DNA of 64,000 nucleotides from Doryteuthis pealeii (taxonomy: Eukaryota; Mollusca; Cephalopoda; Myopsida; Loliginidae): the NCBI GenBank assembly GCA_023376005.1, contig CM042143.1, positions 83,134,090-83,198,089 on the forward strand. Direction: 5' to 3'. Position 1 is the stretch's first letter; every line of letters begins with the position of its first letter. Both the position numbers and the translations under genes were made by a program. The notes under the pieces are model-generated. The model ran no database searches. It worked only from the letters and a program-made list of their open reading frames with translations, and had not been told where the DNA came from. This document shows, piece after piece, positions 52,803 through 64,000 of this stretch.

Positions 52803-54334
52803 ACATAACAATGAAATTCCCTCACCAATCAATCAATCTATCCATCTATCCATCTATTTATCCATCTATCATTCCACCTAAGTCCATCTTCGTCCATCTT
52901 ACGTAACAGTTCTACCCCTCTGGCCTACATCTTGTTCCCCGCTTCCTTCTTTCAACCAACCCCACCTTGGTCCTTGTACATATGCATTCGTGTATATATA
53001 CGTGCTCTTGTATGTTTATGCATGTGTGAGCGTGGGTGTATGCGTGGATGTGTGCGAGCGCATATGTGTGTATATGTGTGCATGTGTGTGTGTGTGTGGG
53101 AGTGTATGTGTACGTATATATATATGTGTGTATGTGTGTATATGTATGTATGTGTTTATATGCGTATGTGTGTGTATATATGTATATGTATGTATATATA
53201 TATATGTATGTGGGTGTGTGCATGTGCATGCGTGCTGACGTGTATGCATGCGACTGGATGTGTGTGCGCACACGCGTGTACGTGTGTATGCGTACGTGTG
53301 TGTGTATGTGTGTACGAGCATGCATGGTCGTGTACATGCGCGCGTATGTGCATATGTGTGTGTGTGCATGCATGCATGTATGAGCGTGTGCATGCGCACG
53401 TATGTGCATACATCTGTGTGCGTGCATGCATGTGTCTTTGGGCACATATGCGTATGTATGTTCCTACGTATATGCGCGCGTGTATATATGTATGCATGTA
53501 TATGTATGTGTGCCTGTACGTGAGCGTGTGAGTGTATGTGCACAAATTTGTATGAGTACGTATATGCGTGTCTGTCTGTGTGTACATGTGTGCGTATGTG
53601 CGTATATATGTACGTGGAGCCCATAGTAGTATGCGTATGCGCTTCAGTATGTATATGTAAGGCTTACCCAGCAAATATAGTGACATGTGTGTGCATATAA
53701 ATATGTATGAATATTATTTTGTATGCGTGTATATGTCGCGAGTATATGTAACCACGTGCAACCACGTCCGGTTGTCAACGCAACACCTCGTAATAGACAA
53801 CACCGAAGTTCAAAACACCACCACCCACCCACCCATAATATACAACATTTACAACCTTAAAATTAATATTATTCAACCCCACTCCCCAACCATCACGACC
53901 CGTCCGTATACATCATACACGGCCCACGCATCAGATAGAAAGAAAACATGCACGCGCGCGCGCGCGCACACACACATACATGTATAGACACGAGCGCTCG
54001 CACGTAAGCACTATTAAAATACTGCACACTAACAGATCAACGTATTATGTGTGTGACCAGCCACTACGCGTACACAACCTTTATACTGCCCATAAACACT
54101 CTCATACATTCAATTCACCTTCACATACATACACACATCATTTTATCCAATCATACGCATCCCATGTCTATTGAATTTTTTGAAATTTTTTGAAATTTTT
54201 TCGATTTTTCTCACATTTGAAACATCTTCACCTGATGAATGCATCGCATGAAACCAATATGGTTGTGAAAAGTTCCTTTGTCACCCAATAAATAGATATG
54301 TAAAACCTATATATTTATCTTATTATATTATATA
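52604..54334. repeat. Right arm of 4.6 kb inverted repeat
   Basis: Inverted copy of 49733-51464. The outer boundary falls in 'tattatatta' at 54321-54334. No target duplication is visible outside the arms. Confidence 0.9.
54227..54269 (+). ncRNA. Hammerhead ribozyme motif, right arm
   Basis: Identical in core to 49796-49838 but on the plus strand: CTGATGA 54232-54238, stem II 54239-54249, GAAA 54250-54253, stem III 54254-54262, U16.1/H17 at 54263-54264, stem I 54227-54231 with 54265-54269. Both motifs point outward from the palindrome. Confidence 0.65.
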
Positions 54335-54440
54335 ACAGCTCTATTTTATATTGAGCACTCTACCAATTAATACTGCCTTTGGTACACCATTCCAGCAAAA
54401 GCTGAAATAGTGACCATCCCACACTACAGTATATATATTA

Positions 54441-54476
<36 letters not shown>

Positions 54477-54478
54477 CG

Positions 54479-54757
54479 CGGAGGCGCATGGTGTAATGGT
54501 TAGCATCGTAGGAAATGGACACGACGAGGCTTCAAATTCTGGACGAGTCTGTTCGCATTTGGCATAGCGCTAATACCCTTGGGGAAAGGTATGAATCCAA
54601 CTATTCCCCCTCCAGCTATGGGTAAATTGTATGACAGACTATGTTCTTTAATCTTGTTTAGGCAACCAGTCTAGGAGAAGGAAAACTCTGAATTCAAACC
54701 TATTAAACCCTGCGTAAGAAATTGACCTTGAGTCGCATCCTACTCATGCGGAGGGAT
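54479..54757 (+). mobile_element. SINE B, full length
   Basis: The head 'gcgcatggtgtaatggttag' and 'ggcttcaaattctggac' lead into the complete body and the 3' 'gagtcgcatcctactcatgc' end. Confidence 0.85.
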
Positions 54758-54819
54758 TAGGTAAATATGTATGGTCGTTTTATCTAAACGATCTGATATT
54801 GTCGCAGAGATTGAAAAGC

Positions 54820-55500
54820 TGTTAGTTGGTTGGGTCTTATGGCATGTCAACCTTTTTTTAGGTCATTTTATGCCAAAAACGTTTTTGTTTTATTAATCCT
54901 TGATTTTGTTTTATTATCCTTGATTTGTTTTTTAATCCTTGATTGCAGTCGGTGTACTCATTTTTTTAATTCAATTTTTTTAAACACATTTTTTAAACTC
55001 ATGTTTTTCTATTTAACCCCAAGATGGGACCCTAAATGGTACCACTCCGTATCAAAGTGGACCTGGGAGTAATGGTGATGAAAGGGTTCTCCATATTCCC
55101 CAGAGCTCCAGAAATGAAACTTCAATATCAGATAGAGTTTAACGTCATACCCAGGACACTAAGACCCTCAGACACCACCTTCTAGCACATATATGATAGA
55201 ACGTGTTGAGGCTGGGGTTTGCCATAAGAGCAATAGCTTGGGACAATCATTGGGCTTGATGTAAACAACTGATTGATCAGAAGGGGGGCTTTCCGATCGC
55301 CCATCTAGCCTAAGTAAGGGCCTAGGTGTAGTGTTGCATGTCATTGACTGCTCAGTCACCAGGGTTCCATTCTTAAGCAACATAGATTGCCACTCACGGC
55401 CAACAGGTGGACCCATTAAGGAGGGAGGTCTTACCCCTCTACAGAGGTGCAGTCGGTGTATTCTAAAGCCCCAGCCAACAAGGCTGGCATGGCGAAGAGT
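54820..55500 (-). mobile_element. Family H retroposon, longest copy
   Basis: The minus strand ends with 'aaaaggttgacatgccataa' and a (CCAA)-type tail at 54820. The upstream 55070-55500 part is extra 5' sequence not seen in other copies. No ORF with a recognisable domain. Confidence 0.55.
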
Positions 55501-55712
55501 TCATAGCCAATGTTACACGTGTTATGACTTTAAAACATTCTATCAATCTTTATCTGCTGAGATTGAACTATTGAATTTGAATGTTAACAAACATGATATA
55601 TGACGACATTAAAAGAATCAATAATATTAATTGACGTATTTCTTTATAAATCACATCGAATAATCTGTCAATATTCAAACAGTTGTTCGGGGGGGGGTAG
55701 ATAAGATCAATA

Positions 55713-55850
55713 CTAGCAGGACCTGTGGATATACCACAAGATGATAATTTAATTATTTAATTATAATAATTTAATTATTACAACCTTTGATATATTTATT
55801 TAAGAGCTATTGCCAAATAGTTCAGTATGTAAAAAGTATGATATCCACTG
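55713..55850 (-). mobile_element. Helitron C 3'-end fragment
   Basis: It has CTAG, the GTGG/CCAC hairpin and about 110 bp of interior, with a small tandem duplication of taattta units. Confidence 0.7.
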
Positions 55851-55950
55851 ATATCCAATTTTGCATAGATAAATTGTATATGAATAACACCTATTGAATT
55901 GCTCATACATTAAAATAATTATCGCTGTACACCTTTCATATATATATTTA

Positions 55951-56126
55951 CCAACCTCTCCGCACGAGCAGGATGTGACTAAAGGTCAATTTTTTAAGCG
56001 GAGGTCAACAGGTTTGAATTCAGAGTTTTTCTTCTCCTAGACCGATTGCCTAACCAAGGTTAAAGAGCCCAGTCTGCCCTACTATTTACCCATAGCTGGA
56101 GGGAGAGTAGGATTTATACCTTTTCC
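55951..56126 (-). mobile_element. SINE B 3' portion
   Basis: The minus-strand body ends with 'tcctgctcgtgcggagaggt'. Confidence 0.75.
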
Positions 56127-56230
56127 CAAAACATTTATAGTCAGGTATTATTTAGGTGAGAATTTACAGGAAATGAGAACAGTGATTTTTAAAAGGCGAA
56201 ACTTTCGCTTCATATATAGGATTAAGAATA

Positions 56231-56586
56231 CTAGCAGAACCTGTGAATATACCACATTGTGATAATTTAATTATCACAGCGTTTAGAATGTTTACTTAAG
56301 AGCTATTGTGAAATAGTTCAATATGTAAAAACTATAATAAGCTTAATTCATCTCTCCCCTACACTTTTTTCTTTCTTTCCTTCTTTTCATCATTTCATTA
56401 TGTTCGATTGAAACAGATTAGCGTTATCGCTTCCGAGAACCCACCCCCTCTCCGTCTTTCGTTTCTTCCTTCCTTCCATCCTTTTTTCAAAAATTATATT
56501 TTGTCTGTGCAGCATGTCCTTCTTCTTCCCTTTCTTTCTTTATAATAAAAACGGAATGGTCTATTATTCAGCTAAGGTGACGACAC
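56231..56586 (-). mobile_element. Helitron-like family C, 5'-truncated
   Basis: The CTAG end before T and the hairpin are present. The body runs to the 'cagctaaggtgacgacac' block. Confidence 0.75.
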
Positions 56587-56696
56587 GAGTATTACTATAT
56601 AGATGTAACAAGTTTCAGTTTTGGGCATCATGAAATGGTCAATTATGAGTAGGCGAAAAAAAGGACATTTTTAAACAAAATCTGGTAATTTTAATG

Positions 56697-57088
56697 TTTT
56701 GTCGCCCCGGTCTCCTGCCCTAATTTATGCTATGTTTTACCGTGCCGGCGTCAGGCGAATTTCTGGCCCAACTTAGATATTTCTTTATTGCCACCCCAAC
56801 CCGATTTTCATCGGCAACTCAATGTAGATATTTCACCCCCCCCCCGTATGAATTTTTTTTGAAATTGAGTTTAAGTTTTGTAAAAAAATCAATTGAAATT
56901 TGGACAAATTCAATAAAAACAAAAAATAAAAAACATTTTTAACGTTGGATTGGGGTGCATTGTAAAATATCTATATTAATTTGCCGATAAAAAACTCGGA
57001 AAATATCTAAGTGGACCGGAAATTCGCCTGACACAGGCACGGTAAAACATAGCGTAGATTAGGGCAGGATTTCTGGACGACAAAAATC
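56697..57088. mobile_element. TIR element
   Basis: Inverted arms of about 75 bp (56715-56795 and 56998-57075; 'tatgttttaccgtgcc', 'tcaggcgaatttc') with imperfect outer parts (ttttgtcg). Non-coding interior with 'ggtgcattgtaaaatatcta'. Confidence 0.6.
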
Positions 57089-57659
57089 ACCCAAAATCTA
57101 TACATTGATTCCGTTGTACTTATCTTTGTTTTCTTGGTTTGGCGTATCTCACAATGGAAGGAAAAAAGGAATATATAGACTAAAACTACCCTCAGCCTTA
57201 CGAACGTATTTTGTTTATTTTTACATGGGTCAGCAGGCAAAATGTATAATTAGCGGTTAAATCGAACTTAACGGATCTAAATTCCACCATTGTATGCCAC
57301 CCCGCTAAGAAAAAGATACAAAAAAATCAGGGAATTAACCGAATTTAATGAAATGTTCAGTGTTGATATATTAATGTATAAAAGATATAATGCAACAGTT
57401 ATTTTATTTAAAAACTTTTACATTGTTTCAGGTCAGTTAACTTTGAACCACGTATCTTTGAGAATCTATGTTACGCCTCAAAGAAAAGTTTTCATGCATT
57501 TCCGTGAAATGTAATAGATAATCTAATGGTATTATCTCTTACGCATTATTCTGCATTAGTATCATGATTTTATTTGTATTTCTAATATCAAAATAAACAA
57601 TGAAATATTTATTACAACTTTGAATCAGTCAAAATGTAGATTTAATATGAAAAAAAAAT
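57089..57659. other. No gene seen
   Basis: The frame at 57290-57514 has no recognised domain. Confidence 0.4.
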
Positions 57660-58787
57660 GAAAAGAAAAAATTGATTGAGCCTCCGTTATTCATTTGTTT
57701 ACTTTTTAGCAAGAAATGCCGAAAATGACCGAGTAGAATTTTAACGTTATTTTATAATGCTTTTTAATTTTTAAATGTATTCGATAACATAAATCAAATC
57801 TTTATTATTTTTGCTCAAAAACCAAGCCCTAGTGATATTTAATGTGTATATATTACTTTGTCGATAATTATTTTATTTTCGAAGTTTTCTCCGGACATAC
57901 TCATACACACAACTACCCTTTATATATGTATAGATAGATAGATATAGATAGATAGATTTTTTGTATCCAATTGTATATTCGGTTTAGTAACTGCCTTTCT
58001 GAAAAATACTTTTACGTAATTTAAAATCAAGATAAAAATTTTGAAAAGTAAATATTCTTTTTTACTTTAAAATTAAAATATAAAAATTTTAATATTAAAA
58101 TATTAAGTCACTTAATTTAAGAGTAGAAAACAACAACAACAAAACAAAAACAAATGGTACGACTTAATTGTTTACATTTATTTTTAATGGAAAAAAATAC
58201 GGTTTAATTTTATTTCCTATTAAAATAGCTTTTTAATTTTAATCAATATCAATTTTATTTTGTTATTTAAAATTAAATGAAGTAATTCAATTAACTTAAT
58301 GCTTACTTTAATAAATATGAAATCTATTAAATCTCTAAGAAAATGAATTAATAGCATAACAACGTATTGTTTACATTTTTAATGCAAAAAAAATGCATTT
58401 ACAGTTATTCTTTATTACTGATGTTATTTTTCATAAAAAATACACATTCAAGTTTAATTTTATTCAGTATTAGATTAATAAAACAGCTTTTTAATTTTAG
58501 TTTATATAAATTTTATTTTGTTCTTTAATGAATAAATGCTTACTTTTAATGAATATGAAACTTCTTAAATCTCAAAGAAAATGAATTAAGAGCGTAACAG
58601 ATTCAAACATTTTTTAAATAAATTTTATTTATCGAAAATAATTTTTAAAGAATTTATTTTTTCGACAGAATTGAACTGAATAAAATTTAGTTTATTGAAA
58701 TTGAATTTTTAACTCCCACCCACCTCAGGCAATATTTTTCAAAAATTTATTTTTACATCACCAGGAGGGTCTTTTTTATTTTGCTAA
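57660..58787 (+). mobile_element. AT-rich repeat ending in a Helitron F-type terminus
   Basis: 57685-57845 matches 63840-64000. 58700-58787 matches the 3' end of family F and ends GCTAA before T. Whether the whole is one element is unclear. Confidence 0.45.
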
Positions 58788-58826
58788 TAGAATGTAATGA
58801 ATTATGTGCTGTAATATGTTTTAATG

Positions 58827-58828
<2 letters not shown>

Positions 58829-58915
<87 letters not shown>

Positions 58916-59040
58916 TAGATATAGATATAGATATATAATCTTCAGGCAGTAAAAGAAAGATTTTGAAAAAAATCGAAAAAATCGGGACAAAAGTGCGTTG
59001 GTGATTTGAGATTGTGAAACTGTATGCACAGACCATTTGG

Positions 59041-59130
<90 letters not shown>
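58829..59130. repeat. (TA)n, (GATA)n and (GT)n arrays
   Basis: (TA)n 58829-58881, (GATA)n 58882-58915, (TA)n 59043-59087, (GT)n 59087-59112, (TA)n to 59130. Confidence 0.95.
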
Positions 59131-59187
59131 TATCATTATCATTGATAATAAGAAAGAAAAAGCTTAAATATCAGTCATATTAACTGT

Positions 59188-59310
59188 CATAAATTTAATT
59201 CAACTGATATTTCGTAGAGTCTAGAATATCGGCCTCCTCAGAATGTAACAGTCTGAGGACGCCGATATTCTAGACGCTACGAAATATCAGCTGAAATAGA
59301 TTTATAACTG
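59188..59310. repeat. Hairpin of about 60-bp arms
   Basis: The arms 'gtctagaatatcggc' and 'gccgatattctagac' extend outward through 'gatatttcgtag' and 'ctacgaaatatc' with few mismatches. The loop is about 9 nt. Confidence 0.8.
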
Positions 59311-59384
59311 TTGATAAGATTAATAGGCAAGCTTTTTCTTTATTAATTGAATTGTCCTGTATATAATGATACAATTCTCATTGA

Positions 59385-59512
59385 AGTGGTAGTACCTGTT
59401 AGGGCCCATCTATGGCTAAAATAGAAAAAATGACATTGAAATAATGTTTTAGGAAATTAAATATTCATCAAGAAGGAAGGGTTGACATAGTGTAATATCT
59501 AATAAACCAACC
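59385..59512 (+). mobile_element. Family H retroposon, internally deleted
   Basis: It has 'gtggtagtacctgttaggg', then 'gggttgacatagtgtaat' and a ccaaccaac tail. Confidence 0.55.
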
Positions 59513-59654
59513 AACAAATTATTATAAATTGAGCTCTCTTCATGGTTTATATCAATTTTTAATATTTCTATATTAAAATGTCCCACTTGGAATAATTCAC
59601 CAATACATCTTGTTACTTATATATATATTTTAAAAAAATGTTTTTTTAAAATAC

Positions 59655-61050
<1,396 letters not shown>

Positions 61051-61057
61051 ATTTAAA

Positions 61058-61235
61058 GGAGTTTTTATAATTTGCTTGAAGCATTGTGTTTATATTGGTT
61101 TGGTGGTTGGTTTTGAAGGCTATCACAATGCAACTGTGAAAAAAAATGAGGTAACTATGATGTTGTTCATTTACCTTTGATTTATTCTTAATATTTCGGG
61201 ATAAAGATCCCTTCATCAGAAGATTTATGAAAGCA
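61058..61235 (-). repeat. Family K copy with hammerhead-like core
   Basis: On the minus strand CTGATGA (61213-61219) is followed by A, a perfect GGGAT/ATCCC stem and GAAA. Stem I and stem III pair poorly, so it is ribozyme-like rather than a confident ribozyme. Confidence 0.5.
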
Positions 61236-61590
61236 GAAGTCCTAGTGCTGTTATATTCCTTATTGAATAAGTTCCAAAAATGAAACTAGTTAAAAATTAA
61301 TGTAATTAGTAATAAAATACAAACGAAATAATCATAGGATTATTAATAGAATAAAATACAAACAATTTTCAAAATTATTGGTAGTTTTCAAAAACACAAA
61401 TTGAACAACAACAACAAAAAAGATTCTAATTCCACATCAGTTTTTTCAGACAGAAAATAAAATATATAAAACGGGAATATTAAGAATCGTCGTAATTTTA
61501 TAGCCATTTTTAAAAATTTTTTTATAGAATGTTATTTAATTCTTCCAGTTTTATTTCGTCTGATTTTTCATCCTTTCAGGAATACAGAAC

Positions 61591-61740
61591 TCGTGTTCCT
61601 TAATTGTACGACTTGCAACACGCTTTAGTTAAAAATCAGAACACCCAAATCGTCCAAGATGAAATGCAAGAAACGTAAATCATGATTATCTGGTGTTGCT
61701 TATCCACCAAATTCTATGGTATATCCACAGGTCCTGTTAG
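61591..61740 (+). mobile_element. Helitron-like family C, 150-bp deletion derivative
   Basis: It starts TCGTGTTCCTTAATTG and ends with the CTATGG-TATAT-CCACAG hairpin, then GTCCTGTTAG before T. Both termini are kept while about 330 bp of interior is lost. Confidence 0.8.
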
Positions 61741-62017
61741 TGGTTTATATTGTTCTATGAAATAGTTCATACATTTGCTTTAAATTAAATGGCTATTACT
61801 TTAATGACTTTTAGAGCACTTTGCGTTGTGTTATAAATGGTAAGTGAGAAAAATTTAGCTTGACTTTCGTTAGTGAATTCAGTTCTCACTGGGTGCGCCA
61901 TACTTCCCATCTTGTGTCGATAAGATCACTTTTGAAAAATGATATTACTCCAAATCCAATCATATTGCTTCATTTTTGTTGTTTACAAATAACAACTATG
62001 GTTCAATACGATTATAA

Positions 62018-62226
62018 CCACAAGGTTTCTAGTTCGATGCCGGCCCTCGCCAATTCAACGTATGAGTAGCACAGGGATCTGTGCGGTAAAGAAAAGAGTT
62101 GATGGTAGATGTGGGGCTCCACCCCAGATGCAAAAACAATCTCCTTAGACTAGCGCTTGTGAAAAGGGGATAGATTCTCTCGCTGATTGGTTGATACCGA
62201 CTTTAGGCCACCCCGACAACTTTACT
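62018..62226 (+). mobile_element. SINE A, head damaged
   Basis: B-box region 'ctagttcgatgccggccc' and the full body to ctttactt. Confidence 0.8.
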
Positions 62227-62329
62227 TTTTTTTTTAATGCAAAGTAGGAATAACTTACGAAGTGTATTCAAAAAAGTATTGCGATTAAAGATGTATTTAT
62301 CAAGACAGAAATGAAGAATGAATGAAACG

Positions 62330-62870
62330 TTCATTTTCATCAAAGTAGAATCCTTAACATTCAACACCCTCTATTCCAGCGGATTTTCTAATCGATCAAA
62401 GCATATCTTAAATTCCTTTTTTGATATCGTATATTTAATTTAACGTCATCTAATCTTACTCTTGAGATGAATTTTCAATTTGTGTTGTTGGCATCATTGC
62501 GTCTACTAAAGACAATGGCGTAGTGTCCACTTTAAAAAAAAATTATTTTCTAAATCATTATCTGCAACTGCGTGAGTGGCTGAACAGACCAATTTTTGAA
62601 TGGCAATCTCTGGTGCAGTGACTGCAAACAAACGGTGATGTTTGCTGGAGTTGCTGTTGTCTCTGCTTCCTTATGGCTCTCTTTTCTGCGGCGGCTTCTT
62701 TCCTCTTTTTTTCACTCCTTGTTTGACAAGAAGGCGCCAGGTCGCACGGTCTTCTGTACAAGCCTCCCATGTGTTTCAATTTAGGAAACAAGAAATGGTC
62801 ACATGGAATTAAGTTTGGTGATTATGGAAGGTCCTGCACTTGCATTAACCTGTTTTTCGACAAAAAACAT
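62330..62870 (-). mobile_element. Mariner transposase relic split by a LINE tail
   Basis: The minus strand near 62787-62835 reads PNLIPCDHFLFPKLK, matching the SPDLAPCDFFLFPKLK signature around the third catalytic Asp. After an interruption, FKICFDRLENPLE and GFYFDEN near 62330-62430 match the mariner C-terminus. Stops and frameshifts make it inactive. Confidence 0.65.
62558..62786 (-). mobile_element. LINE ORF2 terminal zinc-finger fragment
   Basis: The minus frame has a Lys/Arg/Gln-rich stretch, then FVCSHCTRDCHSKIGLFSHS followed by a final Cys and stop. This is the CxxC...GLxSHxxxC ending of LINE ORF2 proteins, like 28631-28787. It lies inside the mariner relic. Confidence 0.7.
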
Positions 62871-63040
62871 GTCATTCAAAAGCATCAGAACTGTTAATAA
62901 AGAAATATTGAAAATTGGGACTGATTGGTATTGAAAAAGTCGATATGTCTCGACAGTAAATAAAACGTCAGTTTATTATATAAATTGCTAAGTCGTGCAT
63001 ACGTCTTTAGATAAATTGTAAATTCTAAAAGAAAAATAAA
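62871..63040. other. No gene seen
   Basis: AT-rich. It may include more mariner relic but no clear frame. Confidence 0.35.
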
Positions 63041-63215
63041 GAAAAATAAATAAAGTTTCAGCCGCTGTATCCTCCGGCCTTCTTCAGGTGTTTCCTGTTA
63101 ATCCGAGCATAGCAATTACCCAGCCTGGGAAATCATTTAATCAATAAAGATGAGAACAACAGTCCGAAAAATCAAAATTATACACATCAAGCCTCATCTA
63201 AAAAATTCAGACAAA
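63041..63215. repeat. Family G-related repeat
   Basis: The minus strand has ACCTGAAGAAGGCCG ... CGGCTGAAAC, and the plus strand then has 'aaagatgagaacaacagtcc' and 'catcaagcctcatctaaa'. Confidence 0.5.
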
Positions 63216-63351
63216 TAATAAAATTTCAGTTTCGATAGTTTTGACCACTCATCATACTACAGCCATCTTAAATTATATCTAGGTACATCACCAAATCTGT
63301 AACTACTGGTAACGTTCCAATTCTAGAGCTCTTTATCGCCATTACTACAGG

Positions 63352-63552
63352 TCCATCCCGACCCGGAGTGGTAGTACCTGTTAGGGCCCAATCTATGGGT
63401 TGAATAGAAAAATGAGTTTAAAAAACTGAGTTTAAAAAAATTGTTCAATACCCATCAAGAAGGAATAAAACAAAATGTATTTGGCATGAAATAACCCAAC
63501 AAGGGTTGACATGCCGTAAAATTCAACCAACCAACCAACCAACCAACCATCT
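63352..63552 (+). mobile_element. Family H retroposon with (CCAA)n tail
   Basis: The clearest 3' end of the family, ending in six ccaa-type units after 'gttgacatgccgtaaaattc'. Confidence 0.65.
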
Positions 63553-64000
63553 CCAAGTTTGTATTATAATGATAAGAAAGGCATTTTCAAAACAAAAACT
63601 TTTCAAAATAATCTCTTTTTTATACTTAATTTAGTTGTGAATATTAATAACATAAATCAATAACTTAAAATTAAAAAAAAATCAGCTAATATCTCCATGT
63701 CAGTCTATGGATTTATTGATCTATTGTTGTAAAAACAACTCCAAATCACGCTGTTGATATTGATTCGAAAATATATACAACCTTATTCTAAGACTAGAAG
63801 CGGCTACCTACCGTCACCTGGGTAGGGGGTGGAAACCCTGGTGTATTGATTTGTTTACTTTTGAGATTTACAAATGCTGGATATTTTTAAGTAGAATTTC
63901 AATGCTATTTCTATGTATATCTAAAATTTTAAAATATCTTCGAATATAAATCAAATCTTCATAATTTTTGCACGAAAAGCAAGAACCAGTGATATTTAAT
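63553..64000. repeat. AT-rich; last 160 bp match 57685-57845
   Basis: The match (ttgtttacttttnag, catataaatcaaatctt-like, agtgatatttaat) runs off the window edge. Confidence 0.55.

Noticed and set aside
59188..59310. Hammerhead ribozyme (CTGAGGA and GAAA are both present)
   Set aside because: The sequence between them does not form stem II. The locus is a plain inverted repeat.

Overview
The window looks like nuclear DNA of a lophotrochozoan animal, most likely a cephalopod. The reasons are the very high density of (TA)n, (CA)n, (GA)n and (ATT)n arrays, abundant tRNA-derived SINEs with A/B-box-like heads, decayed LINE, mariner, hAT, Penelope-like and Helitron copies, and a spliced animal bHLH gene. 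The species cannot be fixed from sequence alone. No prokaryotic features were seen.

The only host gene I can support is HELT, a bHLH-Orange repressor of the HES/HEY/HELT group, on the minus strand. Three coding exons are resolved: 32042-32143 (basic region, helix 1 and start of loop), 29561-29657 (end of loop and helix 2) and 10880-11571 (Orange domain, C-terminal tail and stop). Splice sites are canonical and the reading frame is continuous across both introns, which are about 2.4 kb and 18 kb. The first exon, a short N-terminus in relatives, was not found. It must lie to the right of 32.1 kb or beyond the window.

The rest is repeat-derived. From 0 to 9 kb there are LINE tails (including a duplicated tandem-dimer block), SINEs and two Helitron families. 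From 9 to 10.8 kb there are (TA)n-flanked inverted-repeat elements. The 18 kb HELT intron (11.6-29.6 kb) carries SINEs, Helitrons, a hAT transposase remnant, a Penelope-type RT remnant, a long purine tract and a pair of CACGTG E-boxes. From 32 to 49 kb there is a dense nest of Helitrons, SINEs, LINE pieces and a TIR element with a clean 8-bp target duplication. From 49.7 to 54.3 kb there is a 4.6 kb near-perfect inverted repeat. From 54.8 to 64 kb there are more dispersed repeats and a mariner remnant.

The most unusual signal is a set of hammerhead-ribozyme-like motifs next to (TA)n arrays. One at 22144-22183 and a mirrored pair at the outer ends of the 4.6 kb palindrome keep every core residue. 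Several others are decayed. They often share a downstream box that is followed by (TA)n, which suggests a family of ribozyme-bearing retroelements (Penelope-like or retrozyme-like) tied to microsatellites.
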